In this document: piece by piece, positions 1 through 11,379 of the stretch
Position numbering within the stretch: position 1 is the first letter of the stretch
Layout of the letters: each line of letters begins with the position of its first letter
Assembly: GCA_014155875.1 (NCBI GenBank)
Contig: JACEFZ010015105.1
Coordinates: 257,501-321,500, forward strand
Direction of reading: 5' to 3'
Origin: Cepaea nemoralis
Lineage: Eukaryota > Mollusca > Gastropoda > Stylommatophora > Helicidae
DNA: 64,000 bases
Program-made: the position numbers and the translations under genes
The notes under the pieces: model-generated
Databases searched by the model: none
Told to the model about the DNA's origin: nothing
The model's input: the letters and a program-made list of their open reading frames with translations, nothing else

Positions 1-822
1 TGATTTCCTGCCTTTATATGTTACTATATTATAAGTATCTTCCATGCATAGTCTGGTCATGTTGATTAACTTCCTTGGTATTCCAAATTCCTGCATAGCA
101 TTCCATAGACTATTCCTATGGACACTATCATAAGCCTTTTTAAAATCCACAAAAATTTTATGGAGATCTCTTTTATATTCCCAATGTTTCTCGGCTATTT
201 GTCGTAAGATAAATATCTGATCTATTGTTGATCTGTTTTGTCTAAAACCCGCCTGGTAGTCACCTAATATGTCTTCTGAATATGGTTTTAGTCTATTTAG
301 TAATACTGCGGATAGTATCTTATAGCTTGTGGATAGTAGTGATATTCCTCTATAATTTCCACATTGGAACTTGTCTCCTTTCTTAAAGATAGGTATCAAT
401 AATGACTCTTTCCAGTCATGGGGTAATTCTACTGTCCTCCAGATTTTTATTATTAGTTCATATAGCTTTAGATGTAATGCATGGCCACCTGCCTTTATAA
501 ATTCAGCAGCAATTCCATCAGTCCCAGTTGCCTTATTGTTTTAAGTCGTGTGATTACATATAGGATTTCTTCAAATGTAGGTTCTTCAATTTGTGGTTCG
601 TATGTTGGAACCTCTTCCTGTGGGAAAATGTTACTTGGAGCTTCACAATTTAGTAATTCAATAAAATATTCTTTCCATGTGTTGCACATTTCCTCATTGG
701 TATTTATCATATTCCCATTTTTGTCTTTTACACCATATGTGTTTTGTTGGTGCCCTCGTTTCATTGACTTCAGTTCTGTAAAAAAAATTCTGGATTCATT
801 TGTCTGGATTCATTTTTGATTG
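1..822 (-). pseudogene. RTE-A copy 1, N-terminal reverse transcriptase fragment
   Basis: This is the beginning of the LINE reverse transcriptase. The frame 495-764 begins MKRGHQQNTYGVKDKNGN and runs through the acidic linker FEEILYVITRLK, as in copy 2, but it is closed by a frameshift at about 540, where one base of a T-run is missing relative to the copy at 31.67 kb. Beyond it, minus-strand translation recovers the family's block around QAGFRQNRSTI (about 215-260) and DFKKAYDSVHR (about 115-150). The catalytic YADD box lies outside the window. Confidence 0.85.
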
Positions 823-1098
823 AGTGTAAGCGAGTTTTGTTTCCCTATTATCTCCCATAGAAAGAATGGAAGATAATAGGGAAACAAAACTCGCTTACAC
901 TCAGGAAATAAATGATCGTAGACCCCGAGGTAGACCAAGAAGGCGGTGGAGAGATAATACATGTACAGACCTACAAGCACTTGGAATCAACGACTGGCAA
1001 GAGAAGGTCCACCAGAGAGACGAATGGAGACGGATTGTATTTGCAGCAAAGAACCTCAATGGCTCGGAACGCTAAAGAAGAAGAAGAATTTTTCTGGT
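823..1098 (+). mobile_element. Inverted 3'-end insertion of RTE-A inside RTE-A, with a hairpin
   Basis: About 276 bp interrupt copy 1 relative to copy 2. The first 40 bases (about 826-865) are the reverse complement of bases about 864-902, giving a near-perfect hairpin. The rest is the plus-strand 3' end of family A and encodes its C-terminus (RPRGRPRRRWRDNT at about 920-960, ending at NLNGSER-stop at 1073), followed by the AAG-rich tail. The short ATTTTT on both sides fits a target duplication. The inverted 5' segment followed by a forward 3' segment is what twin priming of a LINE produces. Confidence 0.8.
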
Positions 1099-1102
1099 GA
1101 TT

Positions 1103-2230
1103 AGTTTCCATATCTTTGATTATACTACTCATATATTCTCGCTTCTGCTGTCTGACTATTTTTGTAGCCTCTTTACATTCATTTCTATAATGCTCTTCCT
1201 TTTGGATGTTATTGATGTCATTTAACCATACATGTCTGGCATTCTACTTCCTAATGACTGCTTCTTCACATTTTTGATTGAACCATCTGTTCTTTTTATG
1301 CGTGGTTAACACACCGAGACATTCTTCTGCGGTAGATTGAATTGTATTCTTGATGTTCAACCAAGTTTGGTCAACGCTTTCCTCCAAAGGGTTTTGCAAA
1401 GTTTCAAGTTTACATTTTATTTCATCTGTAAATTTCTCTTTAACTGTAATGTCTTGTAAATTTTCTCTGTTATATGTTGGGTGTAATCTTTGTAATTTAG
1501 TATAGAAAGCTCTCTTAAGTTTTATTTTAAATTTTGCTCCAACGAGGAAGTTGTCACTATGGCATTCAGCTCCTCTATAACTTCTGACTTGCTGTATGTT
1601 TGATGCATTTCTGTTGTTAATTAAAATGTGATCTATTTGATTATAGGTTCTCTTGTCACATGATTTCCAAGTTTTTTTGTGTATATTCTTTCTTTGTAGT
1701 CTGGTACTGCTAATCTGCAGTCCTTTGGCTTCTGCCAGGTTGATGACTCTCCATCCATTATAATTTGAAGTTGTATGTAGGCTTTCCATACCGGCCACTT
1801 TTTTATTAGTTTGCTCTCTACCTATTTTTGCATTGAAGTCTCCCAGCACAATCAGGATGTTCTGTTTGGGGGTTTCTTCTATGACATCTTCCAGATCATT
1901 ATAAAAGTCTTCTTTAATATCATCTTCTTTCTCTTCAGTAGGTGCATGTACATTAATCATCGTTATATTTTTCCATTTACCTTTTATTCGTAATTTACTA
2001 ATCCTGTCATTAAAAGCTTTAAAGTTTAAAACGTTCCCCCATAACTCTTTTTTGATGACAAATCCTGTTCCTAATTCATGTTTATTTTGGGTGTTCCCTC
2101 AATATATTATAATCATTCCATTTTGCTCTAAAGTACCCTCTCCTGGCCACCTTATTTCTTGAATTGCTGTTATATCCATTTGATATTCAACCAGCTCCCG
2201 GGTTAATTCTTCGGCCGCTCCAGCTCGATA
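1103..2230 (-). pseudogene. RTE-A copy 1, endonuclease domain of ORF2
   Basis: An apurinic/apyrimidinic-type endonuclease of a LINE, which nicks the target to prime reverse transcription. The open frame 1244-1960 (238 aa) starts at MINVHAPTEEKEDD and shows the catalytic blocks VLGDFNAKIG, IDHILINNR and SDNFLVGAKF. Upstream, the QEIRWPGEGT block lies at about 2130-2160 in a frame broken by a stop at about 2100, where the family copy at 33 kb has a tryptophan or glycine context. The GDFN and IDHI motifs match the exonuclease-endonuclease-phosphatase fold of RTE elements. Relative to copy 2, which has a stop in the INVH-PTEE stretch and a frameshift after GDFNA, this copy is better preserved here. 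Confidence 0.85.
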
Positions 2231-2552
2231 TAGTGTCCGTACATTCCATGTTCCAAATCTCAAAAGTCCCTTAACGTTCCAAGGTCGTTGTCCAGATACG
2301 TCAGTCAGATATCGAGACTCATGTATTTGTTTCGTAACAAAGAAAGGTTTTTACAAAGGTGGGGATGTTAACCCCACGCTTCAACCCCCAACCTGGAGGA
2401 CCAGGGTGGTTCTCTTTGTCTGTTCTCTACCCTTTGATCTGTCCGGCTTGGGAGGCCCTGCTGGTAGCTACGCTACCGCCTGCATAGCTCTCAGGGTCAT
2501 TGAGAAACTCAAGCTCCCCCACCACGACAAGGTGGAAACACCATCGGGGGAG

Positions 2553-3450
2553 ACACTATCATCATACAGGTTACAAATGAAAACTTTAAAATTTAAAGAT
2601 AGTCGGCATTATCGACTGTACCGGGTATGGCTTAGTGCAATTCGTTGGTAAGGGGAGAGTGAGTGGCAGTGTAGCTAGATAAGTGCGTCCGAAGACTATC
2701 ATCACACGGTTTTCAGAGCTTCAAATGGAAACCTTAAAAAAGTACAAATGACTGATATTATCGAATGTAGCGAGTATGGCTTAGTGAAATTCGTTAGTAA
2801 GGGGTAGGTAGCGATTATTGGTGGTCTTTAGAGAGTCACTGTGGCTTGTTCACCATCATCATAGGATTACAAATGAAAACCTTAAATAGGTAAAGATTGC
2901 CGATATTATTGATTGTAGCGGGTATAGCTTAGTGATGTTCGCTGGTAAGGGATGGGTAGCGATATTAGTGATCTGTAGAGGGTCACAGTGGCTTGTTCAC
3001 AATCATCATCGGGTTACAAATGAAAACCTTAAAAAGGTAAAGATGGCCGATATTAATGATTTTAGCGGGTATAGCTTAGTGAAATTCGTTGGTAAGGGTA
3101 AGTAGAGGTTATTAGTGATCTGTAGAGGGTGGTAGTGGTGTAAACACTATCATCACACAGGGTGGAAATGAAAAACTTAAAAAGGTAAAGATGGCCAACA
3201 GTATTGATTGTTGCGGGTTTAGCTTAGTGAAATTCGTTGGCAAGGGATGGGAGAGCTGTGGTGTATGATGATAAGTGCTTCCTAACACTATCATCATATG
3301 GTTTCAGAGCTTCAACTAAAAACCTTAAAAAGTAAAGATGCCCGGCATTATCGACTATATCGGGTATTTCGTAGTGACATTTGTTGGTAAGGGGTGGGTG
3401 AATGGAGGAAGGCTAGATAAGGGCGTCTGATCATTGTTAAGGGGTAAGTG
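2553..3450. repeat. Satellite-like tandem array, about 145-bp unit, six copies
   Basis: Unit starts are marked by the word CACTATCATCATA or close variants at 2554, 2694, 2851, 2998, 3145 and 3286, a spacing of 140 to 157 bp. Each unit continues with a run like AAATGAAAACCTTAAAAAGG, then GGTATAGCTTAGTGAAATTC and GTTGGTAAGGG. Unit-to-unit identity is moderate by eye, so the array is not young. No coding frame is shared between units. The array begins exactly at the 5' end of the LINE at 2552. Confidence 0.85.
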
Positions 3451-3654
3451 AGTATCACGGAGGTTAAGTCTCATATTCAAGTCTAAAGATTGAACTTATG
3501 GTCGGCTGACCTGAGGGTGACCTCCTGGGTGACTCACCGTGTGGCAATGTCAGTGGTAAACGGGCTTTAACGTGTTCAGACATGTCTTTGGGAAAAACCA
3601 TGGTTGATTCATCGTGACCTGACCGCGTATACATGTCCAGACGTGTTTTTGTGG

Positions 3655-3910
3655 CGCTGCATCCAGTCACGTTTGTAATGGCCACAACAAGACCACGTGC
3701 TCACTGGCTAAAGACGATCAAAGAAGGCGCTGCATCCGATCACACGCGAGTAATTGCTACAACCAGACCACGTGCTCACTGGCTAAAACCGGTCAAAGAT
3801 TACGACGTTTCCGTTCACATGCATATTGACACAACCAGACCACGTGGCTAATGACTCAACCGGTCACACATGGTGCTGCTTCCGCTCGCATTCATAAAAA
3901 TAACCCGAGA
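3655..3910. repeat. Degenerate tandem repeat, about 75-bp unit, centred on CACGTG
   Basis: The phrase CAACCAGACCACGTGCTCAC or a variant begins at about 3683, 3759 and 3834, with a shorter GAGACACGTGG at about 3907. Each is followed by TGGCTAAA and by a variable half starting with CACACG or CACATG. Every unit keeps the palindromic hexamer CACGTG. No reading frame is convincing across the units. A related but more diverged stretch may extend back to 3560. Confidence 0.65.
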
Positions 3911-4562
3911 CACGTGGTTAAGAGGGATACTGCAGGAAAACTATCGATTGTCGAATCAGGGACCTAACTCATGATGATCACCATGTATAGGAGTGATTCT
4001 ACTGCAGCATCAACATGACATCTGAAGGCTAAAACGGTCGCGCTTCTCTCTCTTTTTTATATCCGTTAGGGTGGTCCATCGAGTAACACCAAAGAACATC
4101 CCGCCCTCAATAAACATAAGACACTTTTGATTATAGTGTGCACAACTATAACCAAGTCATCCCATTGGTCGACTAAGCGTTTCTCATAGTCACAGTGCAT
4201 AGATGTGATCACCGACGTCAGTCGAGGAAGACATGCATCTTACCTAACAACTAGAGGGTCATACAACGACGAGTGGCTAGTGCAACCTATCAGATGTATA
4301 ATATTACACACGAAGACAAAAAACTAGCCAGACTCATCCTTAGATTCTCATGTAACATGGCTTGTCACGTGTCCACTGTCCTAACCAGCGACGGTAGCAC
4401 GACTCAGAGCAAGCATTTTACATGTTCACTACCTCTTTATGTGTCTATAGGGACTTTGCATCTTTCCATAGAAACACATTCCCAAGACCAATATTGCTCT
4501 TTATTGAAGCTGCTCATTGCCCCGTATCACATTCAGACAAAAGTGCACTTCAACAGTCAAAT

Positions 4563-6573
4563 AAGAAAATATGTTAACCAAATGGAAAAACATAGGTCAA
4601 ACGTATAAATATCTCCACCAAATTTATGTAAAGTAGGAAAAGCTGTTACCCAAAAGGCCACATTTCAATTAAACTTATGAAAAGTAGGAAAATTGTCAGC
4701 CAAATGGGAAAAGGTTAGACCAAGCTTATAAATATCTCAGCCAAACTTATGAAAACTAGGAAACTTTGTTATCCAAAGGGAAATAAAACCTAGATCAAGT
4801 AGGAAAATTTGTTAGCTAAATGTGAAAAATGTCGACCAAATACACAAACAGCTCATCCACTCTTATGAAAACTAGGAAAATGTGTTAGCCAAACAGAAAA
4901 AAAATATTGGTCAAGTAGGAAAACTTGTTAACCAAATGTGAAAACAATATCAGTCAAAGAGAGAAATATCTCAGCCAAACTTATGAAAACTAGGAAACTG
5001 TGTTAGCCAAAGGGGAAAAATATCATCCAAAGAGAGAAATATTTCAACTACACTTATAAATAGATCAGCCAAAGTTATGACAAGTAAGAAAATTGCCAGC
5101 GAAATGGTTAAAAGTTAGGTCAAAATACAGAAATATCTCAGCCAAACGTATGAAAAGTAGGAAAATTTGTTAACCAAAATGTGAAAGATATTGACCAAGT
5201 AGGAAAAATGTGTTAGTCAAAGAGGAAAACATATTGAACAAGTAACAAAATACATCGTTCAATCTTATGAAAAGTAGGAAACTTTGTTAACTAAATGTGA
5301 AAAAAAAAAATTGGCCGATATATTTCGTTACTTGGTCAATATTTTTCCCATTTGGTTAACAAATTGGCCTAACTTTTTCATATTTGGCTGACAATTATCC
5401 TACTTTTTATAAGTTTGGAAGAGATATCACTCTCTTTGGCTGATATTTGTTTTTCACATTTAGTTAACAAAGTTTCCTACTTTTCATAAGATTGAACGAT
5501 GTATTTCGTTACTTGTTCAGTATTTTTCCTCTTTGACTAACACATTTTTCCTACTTGGTCAATATTTTTCACATTTTGGTTGACAATTTTTCCTACTTTT
5601 TATAAGTTAAGGTTTAAATATTTATCACTTTGGCTGATATTTTTTTCACATATGGCTATCCAATTTTCCTACTTGGCCAATACATTTCCTCTTTGATTAA
5701 CAAATTTCCTAATTTCCATAAGTGTGGACGAGATATTTCTGTGTTTGGCCGACATTTTTCACATTTGGCTAACAGATTTTCCTACTTAACCTAGGTTTTT
5801 TCCCTTTGGCTAGCAAAGTTTCCTACTTTTCATAAGTTTGGGTAAAATATTTATGTATTCGGCCTAACATTTTCCCCTTTGGCTAACAATTCTCCTACTT
5901 TTTATAAGTTTGGACGAGATATTTCTCCCTTTGGCTGATATTTGTTCACATTTGGTTTACAAAGTTTCCTACTTTTCATAAGATTGAACGATGTATTTCG
6001 TTACTTGTTCAATATTGTTCCTCTTTGACTAACACATTTTTCCTACTTGGTCAATATCTTTCACAGTTTGGTTAACAAATTTTCCTACGTTTCATACGTT
6101 TGGCTGAGATATTTCTGTATTTTGGCCTAACTTTTTACCATTTCGCTGGCAATTTTCCTACTTTTCATAACATTGGCTGATCTATTTATAAGTGTAGTTG
6201 AAATATATCTCTCTTTGGATGATATCTTTCCCCTTTGGCTAACAAGTTTCCTAGTTTTCAGAAGTTTGGCTGAGATATTTCTCTCTTTGGCTGATATTTT
6301 TTCACATTTGGTTAACAAGTTTTCCTACTTGACCAATATTTTTTTCTGTTTGGCTAACAAATTTTCATAGTTTTAATAAGTGTGGATAAGCTGTTTCTGT
6401 ATTTGGTCGACATTTCTCACATTTAGCTAACAAATTTTCCTACCTGACCTAGGTTTTCTTCCCCTTTGGCTAACAAAGTTTCCTAGTTTCATAAGTTTGG
6501 CTGAGATATTTATAAGTTTGGTCTAACCTTTTCATATTCGGCTGACAATTGTCCTACTTTTCATAAGTTTAAT
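4563..6573. repeat. Foldback structure of about 2 kb built from short tandem subunits
   Basis: The left part (4658-5302) carries variants of GTAGGAAAATTTGTTAGCC and CTCAGCCAAACTTATG. The right part carries the reverse complement. The outer ends match well: CCACATTTCAATTAAACTTA at 4662 is mirrored by TAAGTTTAATTGAAATGTGG ending at 6573. The left arm pairs best with about 5940-6573. The stretch between (5303-5940) is a further copy in the right-arm orientation, seen because a segment of about 140 bp near 5466 recurs at 5946. Short open frames here (for example 6173-6370) are made of repeat words and are not genes. Confidence 0.85.
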
Positions 6574-6639
6574 TGAAATGTGGCAAAAATTAATAAAGTT
6601 TCAAAATATATTAACATGTACACTTACATTTATATTTCA

Positions 6640-7100
6640 CACTCTGTTCCTGTGCTTCAGAGTTATATATATAAAGGAATCATAATAACTACAACCCATG
6701 GCGGAAGTGAATGTGACTGATCAGACCGATTCGCACTGTAATGTTCGTCCACAATGGATGTATGTGAACGGATGGTCATTTACACCATCAATCACCATCT
6801 TACGTGTCACACGTTCAGTGTGTGACTTATCTGCAATCAATTTCTCCTTTGTCTTTATTCCGTTTCTAATAATTTGCCCTCCACGCAACACGTTCAGCGG
6901 CGACTTGCTCCCATTGTGCATTATCAATGCCTGTATGAACCATACCATGTCGCTCTTACACACATCTTTAAATCGTAGTAGAGGCCGACCCGAGATCACT
7001 TGCCCATCTGTAATTCACCAAAAATGATTTCTTTTAGTATTCTAAAGGTCATCCATCTTCCTAACGTGTCCTATCCATCTAGGTCTACGCATTCGAAACA
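6640..7100 (-). pseudogene. LINE 3'-terminal ORF2 remnant with zinc-finger-like tail
   Basis: Minus-strand translation gives the end of a LINE reverse-transcriptase ORF: RRPRWIGHVRKMDDL at about 7095-7045, a short gap with two stops, then SGRPLLRFKDVCKSDM at about 6995-6945. The open frame continues to TYIHCGRTLQCES at about 6760-6720, which aligns with the Cys-containing tail that follows the RGRP-LRFKDVCKRDM block in many animal LINEs. The homology is by motif memory only. At least two stops break it. Confidence 0.6.
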
Positions 7101-7109
7101 GCTGCTGAC

Positions 7110-7254
7110 GAAGTGGCAGCACACCGTCTCGTATTAGATTTTTAACGATATAGTATGGGTGCCGATCGTTCAGAAAGCAACGGCAAACTACTGAACGTAA
7201 ACTTGCCAAGACATATGTTGATGGTGTTGACTGCGACGTCCTGTAAATAATATG
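7110..7254 (+). repeat. Dispersed repeat DR-1, copy 1 (5'-truncated)
   Basis: One of seven copies of the same repeat in the window (others near 10.6, 12.9, 26.2, 34.9, 47.1 and 49.2 kb). The diagnostic words are GTTCAGAAAGCAATGGCAAA, CTACTGAACGTAAACTTG, CCAAGACAT, TGTTGACTGC and CCTGTAAAGGATATGCAAC. This copy begins inside the unit, next to the LINE remnant at 7100, and ends at an AT microsatellite. Confidence 0.8.
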
Positions 7255-7262
7255 CAATTAAC

Positions 7263-7266
<4 letters not shown>

Positions 7267-7340
<74 letters not shown>
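7267..7340. repeat. AT dinucleotide microsatellite
   Basis: An uninterrupted run of AT repeats of about 74 bp between the DR-1 copy and the LINE remnant that starts at about 7345. Confidence 0.95.
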
Positions 7341-7341
<1 letters not shown>

Positions 7342-7344
7342 GCC

Positions 7345-9760
7345 TATGACAGTGGAGACAATTTCTAGAGATGATGGTGTGCGCGTGACAAAAGACAAAG
7401 AGAAAGGGGAGGCGTTTCTCCAGAGATATTTAGAGCAGACCAATCATGATGATGCGGACACCAGGGATGCAGTTAGAGAGGAGTAATCTGGCACCATAAA
7501 GAATATACATTATGAAGAAATCACACGGGTTGAAGATGTTAAACATATTTTGAAAAAGCAAAAGACACGGCACCAGGGCCTGATGGGGACAGGTATGGCC
7601 ACATGAAGGCTTTGAGCGATGTAGACCTGAAGGAGATGACCGACCGCTTTAACCAGAGCATTAGGACAGCATCAGTACCGCAGGATTGGGTACACAGCTA
7701 TCTGATCCCTCTCCCAAAACCATTCAAGGATCATTCAAAGCTTAGCGGCTTTAAGATCATCACCATTCAAAATACATTTGGGAAGGTTTTAGTCGCTGTC
7801 AAGCTGCATGAGCTTTTGGAAAGGGTGAAGCTTCTTCTAAGAGGCCTGGGGAGCTACAGGCCAGGAAAAGATACCTGATCAAATGCAGCCACTTTTGCCT
7901 TTGACTTTTATGATGGTTCCAGAGTAGACAGGAAACGATGGCGGTAGCGCTTGATCTCGAGGATGCGTACAATAGAGTTCGATATGATATTTTGATGACC
8001 GCACTGATGGAGAAGGGGGTCAATCCCAGGTTGGTGAACTGGATAGCGGCCGTCCTGCACTCTCGTCGGGTGGCTCTCCGTCTGGGTGCATGGACCTCAG
8101 AGCCACATATTTTAACCCCGGGACTGCCACAGGGATCAGGAATCTCACCGGTGCTCTTTAACGTGTATACGAGTAAGATTGCAAACCTAGAAGCACCAGG
8201 GGTTGGAATGATACTAACATTTGCGGATTATATTCTTGCATATAGGCAAGGGAGAGATAGGAAGTAATCAGCACAGGAGCTACAGGCGACAGTAGACAAA
8301 GTGATTGACTGTTGCACTGAAATGAGTGATGTCATCCACCCGGAAAACGCAGCTGTTTTGTGGTGCTCTCTGACAACAGGATTGTGAGAACTGATGTCCC
8401 AAGCCTCACTATAGATGGTAGAAACGTCAACAGAGATAACAAACTGAAGTATCTGGGAATCACATTTGACAGGAGTCTGTCCTTCAAGGACCATGTGGAA
8501 ACGGTTGTGACAAGATCTCAAAAGGGACTCAATGCACTTAAAACTATGGCTGCAATGGACACAGAGCAGATAATGATTTTCACACTATACCAGCACTTGA
8601 TTCTCTCAGTGACTGATTATGGACTAGGACTGCTCACTGTCTCAAAGGGTCCGTTGGTGAAATTAGAGTGCATACAGAACGAAGCTATGCGGATCATTCT
8701 GGGATGCACCAGAGACACCCCAGTAGTGTGTATGCGGTACATCCTTGGTTTGTCGACTGTTACTGGTAGGCTCAAGGTGATGCAGGCGAAGGCATACCTC
8801 AGAGTAGATGCTGACACAGACCACCCACTGCATGAGGCGCTGGACGCAGTTAAGGGTCAGCGACTGATAAGAGGGAAATCATGGATGGCTCAGACGGAGG
8901 ATATGATCAGACAGGTGTGCATCTTCGAGAACATTAGGCGAGGAGAGGAGTGGGTCAGAGTGTCAGCGGAGCAGTCAGACTTGTGCAGAGTTATAATCAC
9001 ATTGAGCCGGGAGGGCAGGGAGTGGATAGCAGGGGCCACGGAAGTGGAAATCCAGAAATTAATATAGGATAATTTTCGCCTGGGTGATGTGATTATATAC
9101 ACAGATGGCTCGATGTTGAGAGGCAGGAGAAGTGTCCCGGAGGTTCTTAGCAAAAGCTAATGGTCGACGTTTGGTGCAGGAGAGCCTGGCATATGATACC
9201 ACAACATCTAGCTTAAGAATGGAGGTGGAGGCGGTCAGTGCAGTTTTCCGCTGGATGGAGAATACGATACACACACACATCGTGATTGTAACTGACTCAG
9301 AAAGCATGATGAGTAGGGTGAGGACAGACAAGCTTCGTGCAGAGTGGCTTGCTTCGCTTCGGAAGTCACGGGTGACAGGCATCGTCTGGATCTTTTCTCC
9401 AGAGTATGCTGGTTTGCAGGGGAATTAACAGGCGGACAGATTGGCTGGCTCTGCAAAACTAGGTGGAGTATTGATGCATGATAAGGCAGACGTGATTGCA
9501 GCCTGGTGGGAGCACGTGTACACCTCGGAGGAGCAAATGGATCACCATGGTCTGGTAAGAATGCGACAGCGAAGCGTGACGAGGGGATCTGGCCGACGAT
9601 CGACGCTCAGAGGAAAGGCGAGACGGACATATAATCAGATTGCTACTGGTGCTATTAGTGTTGGAACTCTTCGCTGGCTGCTGAGGATGGGGACGGAGCG
9701 CTTATGGGAATGCCCCGAATGCTGTGATGTAGGTTCCTAAATCAATCAATTAATCATTAT
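7345..9760 (+). pseudogene. I-like LINE ORF2 (reverse transcriptase plus RNase H), 5'-truncated and broken
   Basis: A plus-strand reverse transcriptase remnant without its endonuclease. The blocks in order are an RT entry KDTAPGPDGDRYGHM at about 7565-7605, DLEDAYNRVRYDIL at 7950-7995, GLPQGSGISPVLFNVYTSK at 8123-8180, and FADYILAY at 8220-8245. In the last of these the expected second aspartate of the F/YADD box reads as tyrosine, so the copy is catalytically dead. A 235-aa frame (8360-9067) covers the thumb and connection (KYLGITFDRSLSF at 8445). An RNase H domain starts at IIYTDGSML (about 9090) and is broken by frameshifts. The C-terminus ends LWECPECCDVGS at 9738, a Cys-pair motif shared with the fragments at 27.1 and 44.7 kb. 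RNase H after RT suggests the I or a related clade. The tail AATCAATCAATTAATC follows the stop. Confidence 0.8.
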
Positions 9761-10600
9761 ATATATATACGAATATAAAAATTTCGATTAACATGTTAAG
9801 ATGTGTATATAGCATATCCTGCCGACTCGGCATTCTAATCTGACTTTAACGCAACTGCCTGACGTTTATTTTCGTTAGTTACAAACTCCAGTTACTTGGA
9901 AACTTGGAAAACTTGGAAACTTGGGAAACTTGGAAACTGTATACGATTCGATAGGAACTGTCAGCAATTTTAACACTAACGAAACTATGTTAAACTTAAA
10001 ATGTACGGTTTCAAACAGTAAACTTCCTACATTACGTATTTTAACAAACCTGAAATATGAGACTTGTTCTGAGAGACGTTAATGCTATGATTGTTTGTTC
10101 TAGGAGAGTTGCAACTTGAGATTTGTTTGAAATAACTTGATTACAACAATGTCATTCCTTTTGCATGAAAGGTTATTTTATTCAGAGCACTTGCCTTACA
10201 ATACATAAATACAGTGTAATGATAAAGTCAAAGTGGTAAGAACGAACGCTTGCAGCTTTCGATTTTAATATTAATGAAACATGCATTTTCTAAGAGAGGT
10301 CTTATATTCTAGAGCTGTCCGTGTCCCATTATAATTAGTTTCTGTTCGTCATGTTAGTTAGTCAACAGATTATCGTCATTGCATGTCGAATTATTAGTCA
10401 GTAATTGCACAGAACTCCCCTTCGTGATCTTCCTCAGCGTTTTGCTACTGACGACGACTAGTTCAGTGTTGGCTGACTATTCTTCTTGGACTCCCCGCAA
10501 GGCGCTCTGTCTAACTCACCTCGTCTGACTTGCTGTTTTTGTTGTTTAATCATGTGACATCTCTCAATAAACCAATTAACGCAGCCCACTCTGAACTTTG
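9761..10600. other. AT-rich stretch without a gene
   Basis: No open frame of note is present. A short tandem of TTGGAAAC variants lies at about 9894-9940. The rest shows nothing I can assign. Confidence 0.6.
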
Positions 10601-10850
10601 AACTTATCGGTTTCGTGGCGAAGGTATTACTGACGCAGTTCATAATCTCGCATACTGCTTTCGGAACACAGCTGCGGGTGGTTTGGCAGCAGACTGCCTT
10701 GTGTTGGGTTTTTTTATGACATGGTATGGGTGCTGGTTGTTCAGAAAGCAATGGAAAACAACTGAACGTAAAATTTGTCCAGAAATCACGAACAACCAAA
10801 ACAGCTGGGGTTGACTGCTAGGTCCTGTAACGGATATGCAACTAACTCCG
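10600..10850 (+). repeat. Dispersed repeat DR-1, copy 2 (near full length)
   Basis: It contains the whole unit: TTTCGTGGCGAAGG at about 10612, CAGTTCATAATCTCGCATAC at about 10637, GGTTTGGCAGCAGAC, a T-run, GTATGGGTGCTGGTTGTTCA, AAGCAATGGAAAACAACTGA, and GTTGACTGCTAGGTCCTGTA with ACGGATATGCAACTAAC at the end. Confidence 0.8.
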
Positions 10851-11130
10851 AGCTCAAAGGGATCGCTTTTAAAAATCAAAACCCAGTCAAATGCAGGTTA
10901 TTTATCCATTTACAACTCAAAAATGCCAAGCCAGTAACACTTGATAATAACTATTACACATCGCACACGAGTTCTTCTTAAAGTCTATGCTGTGTGCCGT
11001 TTGTTATTATCTGCGTCCACAATCTATTGTCTTGTGGTCCGGCAATCATGTCTGACACCGATTTCTTTAATGTCAAATTGTCCTGCTACTCCTTTCTCGA
11101 TCTCCCTTTGTTGCCTCTCTTTAACACACG

Positions 11131-11263
<133 letters not shown>

Positions 11264-11379
11264 CCAGTTAGACGACTAGCAGATACGATGAGAGACAAAT
11301 TCATTGGAGAATATTTACTCGTAGTTTAGCAATGATGGATGAATTTAGAGTATCAAACAGCAAGTAGTTGAACACATGA

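Larger units (their letters stand above)
1..2552 (-). mobile_element. RTE-like LINE, family A, copy 1 (3' part outside window)
   Basis: A non-LTR retrotransposon read on the minus strand. It is nearly identical, base for base, to the complete copy at 30179-33395, and its 5' end at 2552 falls at the same sequence (CTCCCCCGATGG on the minus strand). The order on the minus strand is a 5' leader (about 2552-2240), an AP-endonuclease domain (about 2230-1103), then the start of the reverse transcriptase (about 770-1), which continues past the window edge. A 276-bp inverted piece of the same family sits inside it at 823-1098. It abuts a satellite array at 2553. Confidence 0.92.

Noticed and set aside
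3464..3851. Two overlapping frames around the CACGTG repeats
   Set aside because: They follow tandem repeat units and carry no motif.
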